Shown one piece after another: positions 1 to 7,888 of a DNA stretch of 64,000 bases. Within the stretch, counting starts at the first letter, position 1; the number at the start of each line of letters is the position of its first letter. The notes under the pieces were generated by a model. The model made no database searches and was not told the DNA's origin. It worked only from the letters and a program-made list of their open reading frames with translations. The translations under genes were made by a program, and so were the position numbers. The stretch is from contig NZ_CP087585.1 in the NCBI RefSeq assembly GCF_022200785.1, forward strand, positions 2,790,001 to 2,854,000. The letters are read 5' to 3'. This stretch comes from Pedobacter mucosus. Its GTDB lineage: Bacteria > Bacteroidota > Bacteroidia > Sphingobacteriales > Sphingobacteriaceae.

Positions 1-745
1 TAACCCCGGTAACTTCATTGCGGTGGTTTTTAATTGGATCATAAACAAAATTAAAGTAACAATCTTCTAATACGTTATTATGCTCTAACTTAGCTAAGGT
101 TTCATAACCATGATAAGCCACGCCAGTTTCATAAACATTGGTTAGTAATTGTATAAAAGGCTGGTCTTTGATTTCTGGCAATCCGTTAATTAAATCCTCG
201 CCAATTATAGATTTGTTCTTCCCCCATAGTCTTAATAAATCTTCATTAGCTTGTTCAATAATAAATTTTTTTCCACGTAAAATTCCAATTGCTACAGGAG
301 CATCTTGAATAATTTTACGAAAAGTGGTTTCGCTATCTTTAACAACCATTCTTGCCTTAACAAGACTAGTTACATTGGTTGCATTATTTAAAATACCCCA
401 AACTTTACCTTGATTATCTTTTAATGGTTTGTAAGTAAAATCAAAAAAATAAGATTCCAATATGCCGTTATGAACTAAATTTACTTGGTCATCACTTGTA
501 TGATAAGTAATCCCGCGAGTAAAAACATCACTTAGAATATTCATGAAAGGTTGATTCTCGATTTCAGGCAAGGCGATAGCCAACTCCTTTCCAATAACAG
601 AATTGTCTTTACCCCATGCATTTAACATTGCCTGGTTTGCAATTTTGATAACCATTTTTTCGCCAACGTAAAGCGCAATAGGCGTAGAGGATTCCTGAAT
701 TATGGTATTAAAAATAGCGGCCTCATCTTCTATATTTACTTGCAT
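1..745 (-). CDS. PAS-domain sensor protein, C-terminal part cut by window edge
   Basis: The frame opens at an ATG at 745 and runs off the left edge, so about 248 N-terminal residues are visible. They form two PAS-like units of about 120 residues each. The second repeats the first almost motif for motif: ENQPFMNILSDVF is followed later by KDQPFIQLLTNVY, and each unit has a G.....V.....L/I.GK/EKMVI core. This is the tandem PAS input region usual in Bacteroidota hybrid or simple histidine kinases; the output domain lies outside the window, so kinase activity is an inference. No signal peptide or membrane segment is visible, so the sensor part is probably cytoplasmic. It points the same way as the topoisomerase gene upstream of it, with a 30-bp gap. 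Confidence 0.7.
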   Translation of the reverse strand, partial: MQVNIEDEAAIFNTIIQESSTPIALYVGEKMVIKIANQAMLNAWGKDNSVIGKELAIALPEIENQPFMNILSDVFTRGITYHTSDDQVNLVHNGILESYFFDFTYKPLKDNQGKVWGILNNATNVTSLVKARMVVKDSETTFRKIIQDAPVAIGILRGKKFIIEQANEDLLRLWGKNKSIIGEDLINGLPEIKDQPFIQLLTNVYETGVAYHGYETLAKLEHNNVLEDCYFNFVYDPIKNHRNEVTGV

Positions 746-775
746 AACGGGAGTAAAGAAACAAAATATAATTTT

Positions 776-1819
776 TTACTTACGATTTATTTTTAAGAAA
801 GATAATAATACCTTCTCATCATGTTCTAAACTAAGTTTACCTATCGTTTTACCTTTATTTATATTTTTTAAATAAGTAGTAAGTTCATTGTTTTCATAAG
901 CTGTAAGTAGTAATGGATATACGTAAGAACTCTTACAAACGGCTCTTGTATTTCCGAGTTTTTTTGCAACGCAATCTAATACATTTACGATGGTTTTTTT
1001 AGTATTTAGCTTAATACCCTGATCTACGCTGCAATTTGCAAATTGCCTTAATGCTTCAAGCGTACCTCCCCAAGTTCTAAAATCTTTTGCTGTAAAATCA
1101 TCGCCAGTTATTTCTTTGATGTAATTATTTATTTTACCTGAGTCGATACTTTTATGTTCTTTACCATTCGAGTAAAATTGAAATAATTCTTGACCAGGTA
1201 TATCTCTACATTTTTTAACGAGTTTTGCTAAATTTTTATCGTTTAATTCTAATTTCTGTTGAACACCTTTTTTACCGATAAAATCCATAGTTATTTTACT
1301 ACCATTTATTTTAACATGCTTGTCTCTTAAGGTTGTTAAACCAAAAGAGCCATAAAGCTGCTTATAACTTTCATTGCCAACCCTAATAAGCGTTTTTTGC
1401 AACACATCAACAGAAATTGCCAATACTTTCCTCTCGTCGAAATCTTTTCTACGTAAATCTTTCGCTAAGTTTTTTCGAGCTTTCGGTAAAGCTTTTCCAA
1501 ATTCTAGTAGGCGATAATATTTATCATCAGATCTCCTACTGGTCCATTTAGCATGATATCTGTACTGTTTTCTCCCCGCAGCATCAATTCCTGTAACTTG
1601 TAGATAAGCATTTTCTTTATTAGCTATCCATACATTTTGCCATGCTGGCGGAATAACTAAAGCCTTAATCCGAGCAAGATGTTTTTCATCCTCAATTTTA
1701 TTGCCATCCTTATCTTCATAAATGAATGAGCCAACCTTGCCTTTACGGTAAATTCCATGCATGGCATCAGTAACATAAATTAGCCCGCTTGCTTTTACAA
1801 CATCTTTACCTTGTATCAT
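776..1819 (-). CDS. DNA topoisomerase IB (poxvirus/bacterial type)
   Basis: A 347-residue protein of the short bacterial/poxviral type IB topoisomerase family, which relaxes supercoils by nicking one strand through a 3'-phosphotyrosine. The N-terminal domain carries LVIPPAWQNVWI and RYHAKWTSRR. The catalytic domain shows RVGNESY (Arg146), LTTLRDKHV (Lys167/His168 region) and DFRTWGGT (Arg248). The likely nucleophile is Tyr299 in KSSYVYP, where family members have a Tyr close to a Pro. Length is normal for bacterial members (about 330-370). The start ATG at 1819 matches the usual beginning of the N-terminal domain. Divergent from fmt, 90 bp away. These enzymes are accessory, and scattered in soil bacteria; housekeeping need not be assumed. 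Confidence 0.9.
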   Translation of the reverse strand: MIQGKDVVKASGLIYVTDAMHGIYRKGKVGSFIYEDKDGNKIEDEKHLARIKALVIPPAWQNVWIANKENAYLQVTGIDAAGRKQYRYHAKWTSRRSDDKYYRLLEFGKALPKARKNLAKDLRRKDFDERKVLAISVDVLQKTLIRVGNESYKQLYGSFGLTTLRDKHVKINGSKITMDFIGKKGVQQKLELNDKNLAKLVKKCRDIPGQELFQFYSNGKEHKSIDSGKINNYIKEITGDDFTAKDFRTWGGTLEALRQFANCSVDQGIKLNTKKTIVNVLDCVAKKLGNTRAVCKSSYVYPLLLTAYENNELTTYLKNINKGKTIGKLSLEHDEKVLLSFLKINRK

Positions 1820-1909
1820 TTTTTAACTATAAGGATAATTTTATTTTAGTTATTTTGTGAAACTTAATAAGAAAAGCCACATTAATAATAGAAACACAAC
1901 AGATTATAT

Positions 1910-2818
1910 ATGAAAATAGTTTTCATGGGAACCCCCGACTTCGCCGTTGCATCTTTGGATGCTTTAGTAAAAGCCGATTTTAATATAGTTGCAGTTGTTA
2001 CGGCACCAGATAAACCTTCTGGCCGCGGCCAAAAGCTTAATGAAAGCGCCGTAAAGAAGTATGCGTTGGAGAAAGAAATCCCGATTCTACAACCCGAAAA
2101 ACTTAAAAATCCAGAATTTTTAGCTAAATTGAAATCTTACCAAGCAGATTTACAAGTTGTTGTAGCCTTTAGAATGCTACCAGAATTAGTATGGAAAATG
2201 CCTGCAAAAGGAACCATTAATTTGCATGGATCTTTATTGCCACAATATCGTGGCGCAGCACCAATAAATCATGCAATTATAAATGGAGAACAAGAAACGG
2301 GTGTCACTACTTTTTTCCTTAAACAGGAAATAGATACCGGCGATGTGATTTTTAGTGATAGCATTAAAATTGGAGACGATGAAACAGCTGGCGATATACA
2401 TGATAAATTAATGGTTTTGGGAGCCAACTTATTAGTTAAAACAATTAAAGCAGTGGAATTGAATGAAGTTACTGAACAGCCACAACCACAAAATGATATT
2501 TTAAAACATGCTCCTAAAATATTTAAAGATGATTGCAAAATAGATTGGAACAATTCATCGCAAACCGTTTATAATTTAATAAGAGGGTTAAGTCCCTATC
2601 CAACAGCTTTTACCTTGCTTAATGATAAAACCTTAAAAATATTCAAAGCAGAAATTGAAGATAAAGAATCGGCAATTGTAGCTGGAGGATTTTTAACAGA
2701 CGGAAAAACCTTTTTGAAGTTTGCTACAAAAGATGGATTTATTAAACTTTTAGATATTCAGTATGAGGGAAAGAAAAGGATGTTAATAGAAGATTTTTTA
2801 AGGGGAATGAGGTTGTAG
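1910..2818 (+). CDS. fmt: Methionyl-tRNA formyltransferase
   Basis: Transfers a formyl group from 10-formyl-tetrahydrofolate to Met-tRNA(fMet), making the initiator tRNA. The 302-residue length is slightly short of E. coli Fmt (about 315). The Rossmann-like N-terminal domain begins MKIVFMGTPDFA. The catalytic triad expected from the family is present: Asn104 and His106 in INLHGSLLP, and Asp142 in IDTGDVI. The SLLPQYRGAAP substrate loop is intact. The C-terminal OB-type domain (about 205-302) is complete. Monocistronic as far as visible; convergent with the aminotransferase gene, with a hairpin-rich repeat between them. Confidence 0.96.
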   Translation: MKIVFMGTPDFAVASLDALVKADFNIVAVVTAPDKPSGRGQKLNESAVKKYALEKEIPILQPEKLKNPEFLAKLKSYQADLQVVVAFRMLPELVWKMPAKGTINLHGSLLPQYRGAAPINHAIINGEQETGVTTFFLKQEIDTGDVIFSDSIKIGDDETAGDIHDKLMVLGANLLVKTIKAVELNEVTEQPQPQNDILKHAPKIFKDDCKIDWNNSSQTVYNLIRGLSPYPTAFTLLNDKTLKIFKAEIEDKESAIVAGGFLTDGKTFLKFATKDGFIKLLDIQYEGKKRMLIEDFLRGMRL

Positions 2819-2857
2819 TGCTTTAAGCAGTAGATATTTATTGCAGTTTATCTGTGT

Positions 2858-2936
2858 TTCTAAACCCGACCGTCAGCGTTATCCCGATTTTTCGGGATTT
2901 AGCAGAGGGCGGGGCTTATGGTTCCGAAGAACCACA
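2858..2936. repeat. Copy A of a GC-rich intergenic repeat family, with two hairpins
   Basis: This block is GC-richer than its surroundings and contains two perfect small hairpins: ATCCCGA/TCGGGAT (2881-2898, four-T loop) and TGGTTC/GAACCA (2919-2934, CGAA loop). Read on the minus strand it ends in GTCGGGTTTAG, the terminal motif of copies near 9.7, 17.8 and 24.1 kb. It lies between the 3' ends of fmt and the convergent aminotransferase gene, so it may also act as a terminator for either, although no clean T-run follows. Confidence 0.5.
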
Positions 2937-2954
2937 GGCATTGCTTTCCAAAAA

Positions 2955-3794
2955 CTAAAAATTATTAAGCTTCTCTACTAGAAACTTTGATACCTCGTTA
3001 AAATATCGTTTTCTACCATAACCCATAATCCATTGTATGCCTTGTGTGGCATTTGTTATAAAAACCTCTTCAGCTTCCTTTAAAACTTCTGGGTTAATTT
3101 GAGCCTCAATTAAAGGAATATCATTCATTTTTGCAAGCTGCATAATCACAGTTCGCATTACACCACTTACACAGCCTTCGGTTAGTGCTGGCGTATAAAT
3201 CTGTTTATTATATACTACAAAAATGTTCGAACTAATACTTTCGCATAGAAATCCCTGTTGATTTAAAATCATGGCTTCATCCAACTTATTTTGTGTTTTA
3301 AAAAGCCCAGCCATTACATAAAGCAATGCATTAGCCGTTTTAAAATTTGCAAGTTTATTTACTGGCTTAGTAAATTCATCAAAAACATCGATAATTAAAC
3401 CTTTGCTATTTAATTCATATTTATTAGCTTTTAATGAAATTCCTTCCAAAATATAAGCGGCTTTATTATTTTCTGGGGTATAAAATCCTGCCCCATCACG
3501 ATAAACGGCAAGCCTGAAACGGGCATTCCCATTCCACTTATTTCGTTTAGCTAAATCAGCGCATTTTTGACGGAGAAAGTAATCGTCCATTAAAGCGTGC
3601 CCATCAATTTTTAATACTTTCATACCAGATGCAAGCCTATCTGCATGTAAATCTGCAAATTGAAGTTTGTTATTTATCATCCGCATACTTTCAAAAAGGC
3701 CATCACCAAATTTAAAACCGCGATTTGAAGCAGTTAAAATGGGTGTCTCAATCCCTTGAAACTCATCATTAAATAAGATGTACTGTTGAGACAT
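2955..3794 (-). CDS. Aminotransferase class IV, PabC-like (4-amino-4-deoxychorismate lyase)
   Basis: A 279-residue PLP enzyme of fold type IV (PabC / branched-chain / D-amino-acid aminotransferase group). The N-terminal FKFGDGLFESMR region is typical of the family. Lys152 in ANFKTANAL is the expected Schiff-base lysine. The C-terminal EVFITNATQGIQW holds the PLP phosphate loop. PabC, which releases 4-aminobenzoate from aminodeoxychorismate for folate synthesis, is the best guess: the length fits and a pabB gene lies 14 kb away. Class IV members are hard to tell apart by sequence, so a branched-chain or D-amino-acid enzyme is possible. The gene follows the RluD gene on the same strand with a 3-bp gap, so they are probably one operon. 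Confidence 0.8.
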   Translation of the reverse strand: MSQQYILFNDEFQGIETPILTASNRGFKFGDGLFESMRMINNKLQFADLHADRLASGMKVLKIDGHALMDDYFLRQKCADLAKRNKWNGNARFRLAVYRDGAGFYTPENNKAAYILEGISLKANKYELNSKGLIIDVFDEFTKPVNKLANFKTANALLYVMAGLFKTQNKLDEAMILNQQGFLCESISSNIFVVYNKQIYTPALTEGCVSGVMRTVIMQLAKMNDIPLIEAQINPEVLKEAEEVFITNATQGIQWIMGYGRKRYFNEVSKFLVEKLNNF

Positions 3795-3797
3795 ACG

Positions 3798-4826
3798 TTA
3801 CGTGGTAGCGATATAATTTTCCCATTTAGTTAACGCCGCTTTAAAATCTGGCGGTAATTGAGATTCAAAATGCATATATTCTTTTGTAGTTGGGTGAATG
3901 AAACCTAAGGATTGTGCGTGTAATGCTTGCCTTGGCAGTAATTCAAAGCAGTTTTCTACAAACTGCTTATATTTAGTAAACGTAGTTCCTTTTAAAATCT
4001 TATCACCACCGTAAGTAGCATCATTAAATAGTGGATGCCCGATATGCTGCATGTGTGCCCGGATTTGGTGAGTACGACCTGTTTCTAATTCGCAACTTAT
4101 AAGTGTTACATAGCCTAAACGCTTTAAAACTTTATAATGTGTAACCGACCATTTTCCTTTATCTTCTTCGTCGAAAATGTCCATTATACGCCGATCTTTT
4201 AAGCTTCGGCCAATGTATCCTGTTACTGTACCATCATTTTCAATATCACCCCAAACCAAAGCAATATACTTCCTAGTGATGCTGTGATCAAAAAATTGTC
4301 TGGCCAAATGGGTAATGGATTTCTCATTCTTACTCACCAATAATAATCCCGAAGTATCTTTATCAATTCTATGTACCAATCCAGGTCTGCCTTCATTACC
4401 AGGCAACTGCGGCAATTGTTCGAAATGGAAAGCTAATGCATTAACCAACGTTCCTGTGTAATTATTAAAACCAGGATGAACAACCATTCCTGCAGCCTTA
4501 TTAACCAAAAGCAAATCGCTATCCTCATATATAATTTCTATAGGAATATTTTCAGGATAAACTTCAGTATCACGAGGTGGATGTGGTAAAACGATTGAAA
4601 TTTCATCATGAGGTTTTACTTTATAGCTTGCTTTTATTTGTTTTTGATTTACTAAAACATTGCCTGCATCTATTGCATTTTGAATACGGTTACGCGATGC
4701 GTTTTCTATCCGAATCATTAAAAATTTGTCAATACGAAGCAGTGATTGCCCTTTATCAACAATGATTTTTAGATGCTCATATAATTCCTGCTCCTCTGAT
4801 TCTTGTAGCTCAACCTCATTTTCCAT
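3798..4826 (-). CDS. RluD-family 23S rRNA pseudouridine synthase
   Basis: A 342-residue RluA/RluD-type pseudouridine synthase. An S4 RNA-binding domain at about residues 28-75 (LLRIDKFLMIRI) precedes the catalytic domain. The catalytic Asp155 lies in HRIDKDTSG. The family motif GRTHQIRAHMQHIGHP is present near the C-terminus. S4 plus catalytic domain and this length match RluD, which modifies the helix 69 loop of 23S rRNA; exact target positions are inferred. The N-terminus has an acidic extension of about 15 residues. First gene of a likely two-gene operon with the class IV aminotransferase. Confidence 0.9.
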   Translation of the reverse strand: MENEVELQESEEQELYEHLKIIVDKGQSLLRIDKFLMIRIENASRNRIQNAIDAGNVLVNQKQIKASYKVKPHDEISIVLPHPPRDTEVYPENIPIEIIYEDSDLLLVNKAAGMVVHPGFNNYTGTLVNALAFHFEQLPQLPGNEGRPGLVHRIDKDTSGLLLVSKNEKSITHLARQFFDHSITRKYIALVWGDIENDGTVTGYIGRSLKDRRIMDIFDEEDKGKWSVTHYKVLKRLGYVTLISCELETGRTHQIRAHMQHIGHPLFNDATYGGDKILKGTTFTKYKQFVENCFELLPRQALHAQSLGFIHPTTKEYMHFESQLPPDFKAALTKWENYIATT

Positions 4827-4902
4827 GGCGCAAAATTAAACTTTTAAAGTTCAGTATTTAGTAAAACATCTTATCTTTAGTGAAATACTCCAAAATATTC
4901 AG

Positions 4903-5931
4903 ATGAAAAAACTTTACTACCCAAAAGCCTTTTTATGCTTCATAATCGTTTGTATGGGGCAACAAGTAAATGCGCAGCAACACGTTGAAGATTTATTTAA
5001 ATCTGGTCCAGCAGATGCCACGAAACTTATAAATGCCTATTTTGACCCACTATATAAAGGCTTAGGAGCAGGTTTAACTGATGGTTGGACAAACACTGCT
5101 AAATCGAAAGGGTTTTTAAAGTTTGACGTAAGGGTATCTGCAACTGCAGCATTTGTTCCACAATCTGACAGAACATATGATGTTAATACTTTAGGTTTAA
5201 ACAATATTAAGCCAGCTTTAGGATCGTCGTCTATAGGGCCAACGGCTTTCGGCAATGATGAAGAAGGCGGTAGAATGCAAATTTACACAAGTGGTGGTTT
5301 GCCAACAACTTCATTTTTTAATTTACCACAAGGCCTTGGGTTCCATGTTGTACCATCAGCCCAAATACAAGCCACGCTTGGTTTACCAAAAAATATAGAC
5401 ATTTCATTGAGGGCAATGCCTAAAGTTCAAATTAGTGAGGATTTAGGCAGTTTATCAATGATTGGATTTGGAGCTAAAATTGAATTGCTTCCACTATTAG
5501 CTGGTAAATCGGAAAAGATTATCCCCATTGACATTGCCATTGCTGGCGGTTTCACCCAATATAAATATACACTTCCACTTAATACAAATAACTCGTCAAA
5601 TTCGGATCAACGCATTGATGCTAGATTTAATGGTGTAAATATTGATGCAATAGTTTCCAAACAGCTTTTGTTTTTCACTCCGTTCGCAAGTGTGGGTTAT
5701 CAAACCTCAAATACAAATTTAAGAGCTCTTGGCACCTATAATTTCGATACTGGAAACGGTACTTCGGCAACATTTACTGATCCAGTATCAAGTAAGCAAA
5801 CGAATATCGATGGCTTAAAAGGTACGCTTGGCTTTCAACTTAAATTCGGTTTTTTTAGATTATATGGCTCTTATACTGAATCGAAATATAGTATGGTGAA
5901 CGCAGGCATTGGTTTTGGTGTTGGTAAATAA
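4903..5931 (+). CDS. Secreted/outer-membrane protein, DUF6588-like
   Basis: A 342-residue protein with a classical signal peptide (KKLYYPKAF, a hydrophobic core, then cleavage near NAQQ at about residues 24-26). The mature part has alternating hydrophobic and polar strands with many Gly and aromatic residues, and it ends in SMVNAGIGFGVGK, as outer-membrane beta-barrels of Bacteroidota do. The stretch from residue 27 (VEDLFKSGPADATKLINAYF) onward resembles the family I know as DUF6588; that assignment is from memory. Function is unknown. It stands alone between a divergent and a downstream gene. Confidence 0.65.
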   Translation: MKKLYYPKAFLCFIIVCMGQQVNAQQHVEDLFKSGPADATKLINAYFDPLYKGLGAGLTDGWTNTAKSKGFLKFDVRVSATAAFVPQSDRTYDVNTLGLNNIKPALGSSSIGPTAFGNDEEGGRMQIYTSGGLPTTSFFNLPQGLGFHVVPSAQIQATLGLPKNIDISLRAMPKVQISEDLGSLSMIGFGAKIELLPLLAGKSEKIIPIDIAIAGGFTQYKYTLPLNTNNSSNSDQRIDARFNGVNIDAIVSKQLLFFTPFASVGYQTSNTNLRALGTYNFDTGNGTSATFTDPVSSKQTNIDGLKGTLGFQLKFGFFRLYGSYTESKYSMVNAGIGFGVGK

Positions 5932-6004
5932 TTTAAAAAAATGAAGTAGGTATAAACAGACTGGCTTATTATTTGCTTGTTTAACATACCTAATCAACAT
6001 CATC

Positions 6005-6082
6005 ATGAAAAATTTTACCCAAAATGTAAAAATTATTCTAAAGTTTTTCCCATACTTAGTGAGGAAAATCTATTTCAAGTAA
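6005..6082 (+). CDS. Possible 25-residue basic peptide
   Basis: A short ATG-to-TAA frame encodes 25 residues: Lys-rich at both ends with a hydrophobic/aromatic middle (VKIILKFFPYLV). It ends 21 bp before a strong intrinsic terminator, as a real transcription unit would. No Shine-Dalgarno is visible, but few genes here have one. A frame this short can arise by chance in AT-rich DNA. If real it would be a small membrane-active or leader peptide. Confidence 0.25.
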   Translation: MKNFTQNVKIILKFFPYLVRKIYFK

Positions 6083-6103
6083 ATTATTAACCAATATTTT
6101 ACT

Positions 6104-6138
6104 AAACACTTACAACCGTTAAGTGTTTTTTTATTTTT
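6104..6138 (+). terminator. Intrinsic terminator directly upstream of a start codon
   Basis: Stem AAACACTTA (6104-6112) with TAAGTGTTT (6120-6128), seven-base loop, followed by a T-rich tract to 6138. It would end transcription from the DUF6588 gene, but it finishes only four bases before the GTG start at 6143. The 8-mer AAGTGTTT occurs again at 6141-6148, over the start codon, so the left arm could pair with either copy. Confidence 0.7.
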
Positions 6139-6142
6139 ACAA

Positions 6143-7015
6143 GTGTTTGAAAAAATATACAGTCCTGTACAAAAATTAAATTTAAGTCCATTTAGCAATT
6201 TATTTGTAAAACGTGATGACTTAATTGATCCCTATATATCTGGTAATAAATGGCGAAAGCTTAAGTACATTCTCCAAAGAGCAAGCATCGATAAGAAATC
6301 TCATTTAATTACTTTTGGTGGAGCTTATTCTAACCATTTGGTTGCTACCGCCGCCGCTGCTGCCAAATCCGGTCTAATGTCTACCGCTTTTGTTCGTGGT
6401 GATGAAGAAGTTAACAATGAAATGTTAATGCTTTGCAAGCTTTACGGTATGAAACTGATATTTACTGATCGCGAAAGTTACCGCAATAAAACAGCTCTAT
6501 TTAATGCACATTTTCAAAATGATAGTCATGCTTATTTTATCGATGAGGGTGGCGCATCGCCAGAAGCGGTTTTGGGATGTTCAGAAATTATTGCAGAACT
6601 GCCAAATACTTATGATCATATTTTTTGTGCAGCAGGTACAGGCACAACAGCGGCTGGTTTATTAGAAGGAATAAATGCAGCTAATTTAAAAACCAAACTT
6701 CATATAATACCAGTTTTAAAGGGAGGTGAATTTATTAAGGATGAAATTTTAAAATATACAGCCAGTTCTGATCAATTGATTTTACATTTAGACTATCATT
6801 TTGGTGGCTATGCTAAAATAACCCCAATCCTAATTGAATTTATAAAAAATTTTATTTTGAAAACAGGTGTACTTATCGACCCAGTTTATACGGCAAAAAT
6901 GTTCTATGCAATTGTTGATCTTCAACAACAAGGTATTATTAAAGAAAGCGATAAAATTCTAGCCATACATACTGGCGGACTTTTAGGCATACTAGGAATG
7001 AAAGATAAATTTTAA
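6143..7015 (+). CDS. D-cysteine desulfhydrase / ACC deaminase family PLP enzyme
   Basis: A 290-residue enzyme of the tryptophan-synthase-beta fold. FVKRDDL and SGNKWRKLKY are the family signature; Lys36 in GNK is the expected PLP lysine, and GGAYSNH (about 59-65) binds substrate. IFCAAGTGTTAAGLLEG is the phosphate loop and AIHTGGLLG ends the protein. Members are D-cysteine desulfhydrases or 1-aminocyclopropane-1-carboxylate deaminases; the sequence alone does not settle which, and D-cysteine desulfhydrase is the commoner role. The start is GTG: homologues begin about 30 residues before GNK, and no ATG or TTG lies upstream in frame before a stop. A terminator hairpin ends four bases before the start. 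Confidence 0.82.
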   Translation: MFEKIYSPVQKLNLSPFSNLFVKRDDLIDPYISGNKWRKLKYILQRASIDKKSHLITFGGAYSNHLVATAAAAAKSGLMSTAFVRGDEEVNNEMLMLCKLYGMKLIFTDRESYRNKTALFNAHFQNDSHAYFIDEGGASPEAVLGCSEIIAELPNTYDHIFCAAGTGTTAAGLLEGINAANLKTKLHIIPVLKGGEFIKDEILKYTASSDQLILHLDYHFGGYAKITPILIEFIKNFILKTGVLIDPVYTAKMFYAIVDLQQQGIIKESDKILAIHTGGLLGILGMKDKF

Positions 7016-7018
7016 CAT

Positions 7019-7052
7019 AAAAAAAGGCGACAAGAGTAATGCTCTAGCCGCC
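7019..7052 (-). terminator. Intrinsic terminator of msrA
   Basis: On the minus strand, GGCG..AGAG pairs with CTCT..CGCC (7026-7052, two internal mismatches) and is followed by seven T (7025-7019). It lies just past the msrA stop codon. On the plus strand no T-run follows, so it serves mainly msrA. Confidence 0.7.
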
Positions 7053-7068
7053 CATTATATAATGTAAT

Positions 7069-7560
7069 TTAGTTCATTACCCAATCAGGCCTTTCAAAGT
7101 GACAGGTATATCCATAAGGATTTTTTTGCAAATAATCTTGATGTTCTTCTTCAGCATTCCAGAAATCACTTACTGGCAAAACTTCAGTAACGATTTTACC
7201 AGGCCAAATTCCAGAAGCATCCATTTCTTCAATCAGCTTTTCCGCAGTCTCACGCTGGGTATCATCCGCATAAAAAATAGCAGAACGATAAGAAGCGCCT
7301 AAATCATTTCCTTGTCTATTTTTTGTTGTTGGATCGTGAATTTGAAAGAAATATTCGAGAAGTGCACGATATGTTAATGCTGATGGATCAAATATTATTT
7401 CAATAGCTTCTGCATGCGATCCATGATTCCGGTACGTTGCATTTGGAACATCACCGCCAGTATAACCCACAACCGTCGAAATTACACCAGGATAATGGCG
7501 GATAAGTTCTTCTACCCCCCAAAAACAACCGCCCGCTAAAATGGCTTTTTCAGTATTCAT
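7069..7560 (-). CDS. msrA: Peptide methionine sulfoxide reductase MsrA
   Basis: Reduces methionine-S-sulfoxide in free and protein-bound form. The 163-residue protein begins with the hallmark [10 protein letters not shown], with catalytic Cys12. The family motifs GYTGG (about 33-37), [13 protein letters not shown] and [20 protein letters not shown] follow. No MsrB domain is fused, and no second Cys is placed as in E. coli, so recycling may use a simpler thioredoxin route. Cytoplasmic, no signal peptide. Monocistronic, with its own promoter and terminator. Confidence 0.95.
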   Translation of the reverse strand: MNTEKAILAGGCFWGVEELIRHYPGVISTVVGYTGGDVPNATYRNHGSHAEAIEIIFDPSALTYRALLEYFFQIHDPTTKNRQGNDLGASYRSAIFYADDTQRETAEKLIEEMDASGIWPGKIVTEVLPVSDFWNAEEEHQDYLQKNPYGYTCHFERPDWVMN

Positions 7561-7580
7561 ATATATTCCGTTTTATTAAT

Positions 7581-7612
7581 TAAAGGTACGATGTAGCTGC
7601 TTAATAGGCAAA
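7581..7612 (-). promoter_or_regulatory. Promoter of msrA (-33 TTTG, -7 TACCTTTA)
   Basis: On the minus strand TTTG (7612-7609), a 20-base spacer and TACCTTTA (7588-7581) match the Bacteroidota vegetative consensus TTTG-N19-TAnnTTTG except for the last base. The expected RNA start lies about 15 bases before the msrA ATG. Confidence 0.6.
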
Positions 7613-7837
7613 TAAAGCAAGCAGATTTCAAACCATATTATATTTAAAATGACCTTATTTTTATAAGCTTTAATTATAGGATTAATAACACCGCACAAAC
7701 TATAATTCAATTATTTAATACTGTTTTTATTGAATAAAGTTTTCCACATTTAATAGTCAAAACTTAGTTTTATCATAAAAACATACTTTAAACTGTTTAA
7801 ACCTATTTTCCAAGAAATTGATAAAAAGTGCTTAAAT

Positions 7838-7867
7838 TTTGTTTCCAGGCCCTTTTTAGTAAATTTG
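7838..7867 (+). promoter_or_regulatory. Promoter of lysine aminotransferase gene
   Basis: TTTG (7838-7841), an 18-base spacer and a perfect TAAATTTG (7860-7867). The TTG in the -7 box is in frame with the gene and could be mistaken for a start codon; the promoter makes ATG 7889 the real start, with a leader of about 17 bases. The rest of 7561-7837 is AT-rich spacer in which I see no gene. Confidence 0.75.
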
Positions 7868-7888
7868 AGTACACAAAAATCAAATTTT

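Noticed and set aside
2881..2934. Riboswitch between fmt and the aminotransferase
   Set aside because: The hairpins lie between two gene 3' ends and match a repeat family present in other gaps.
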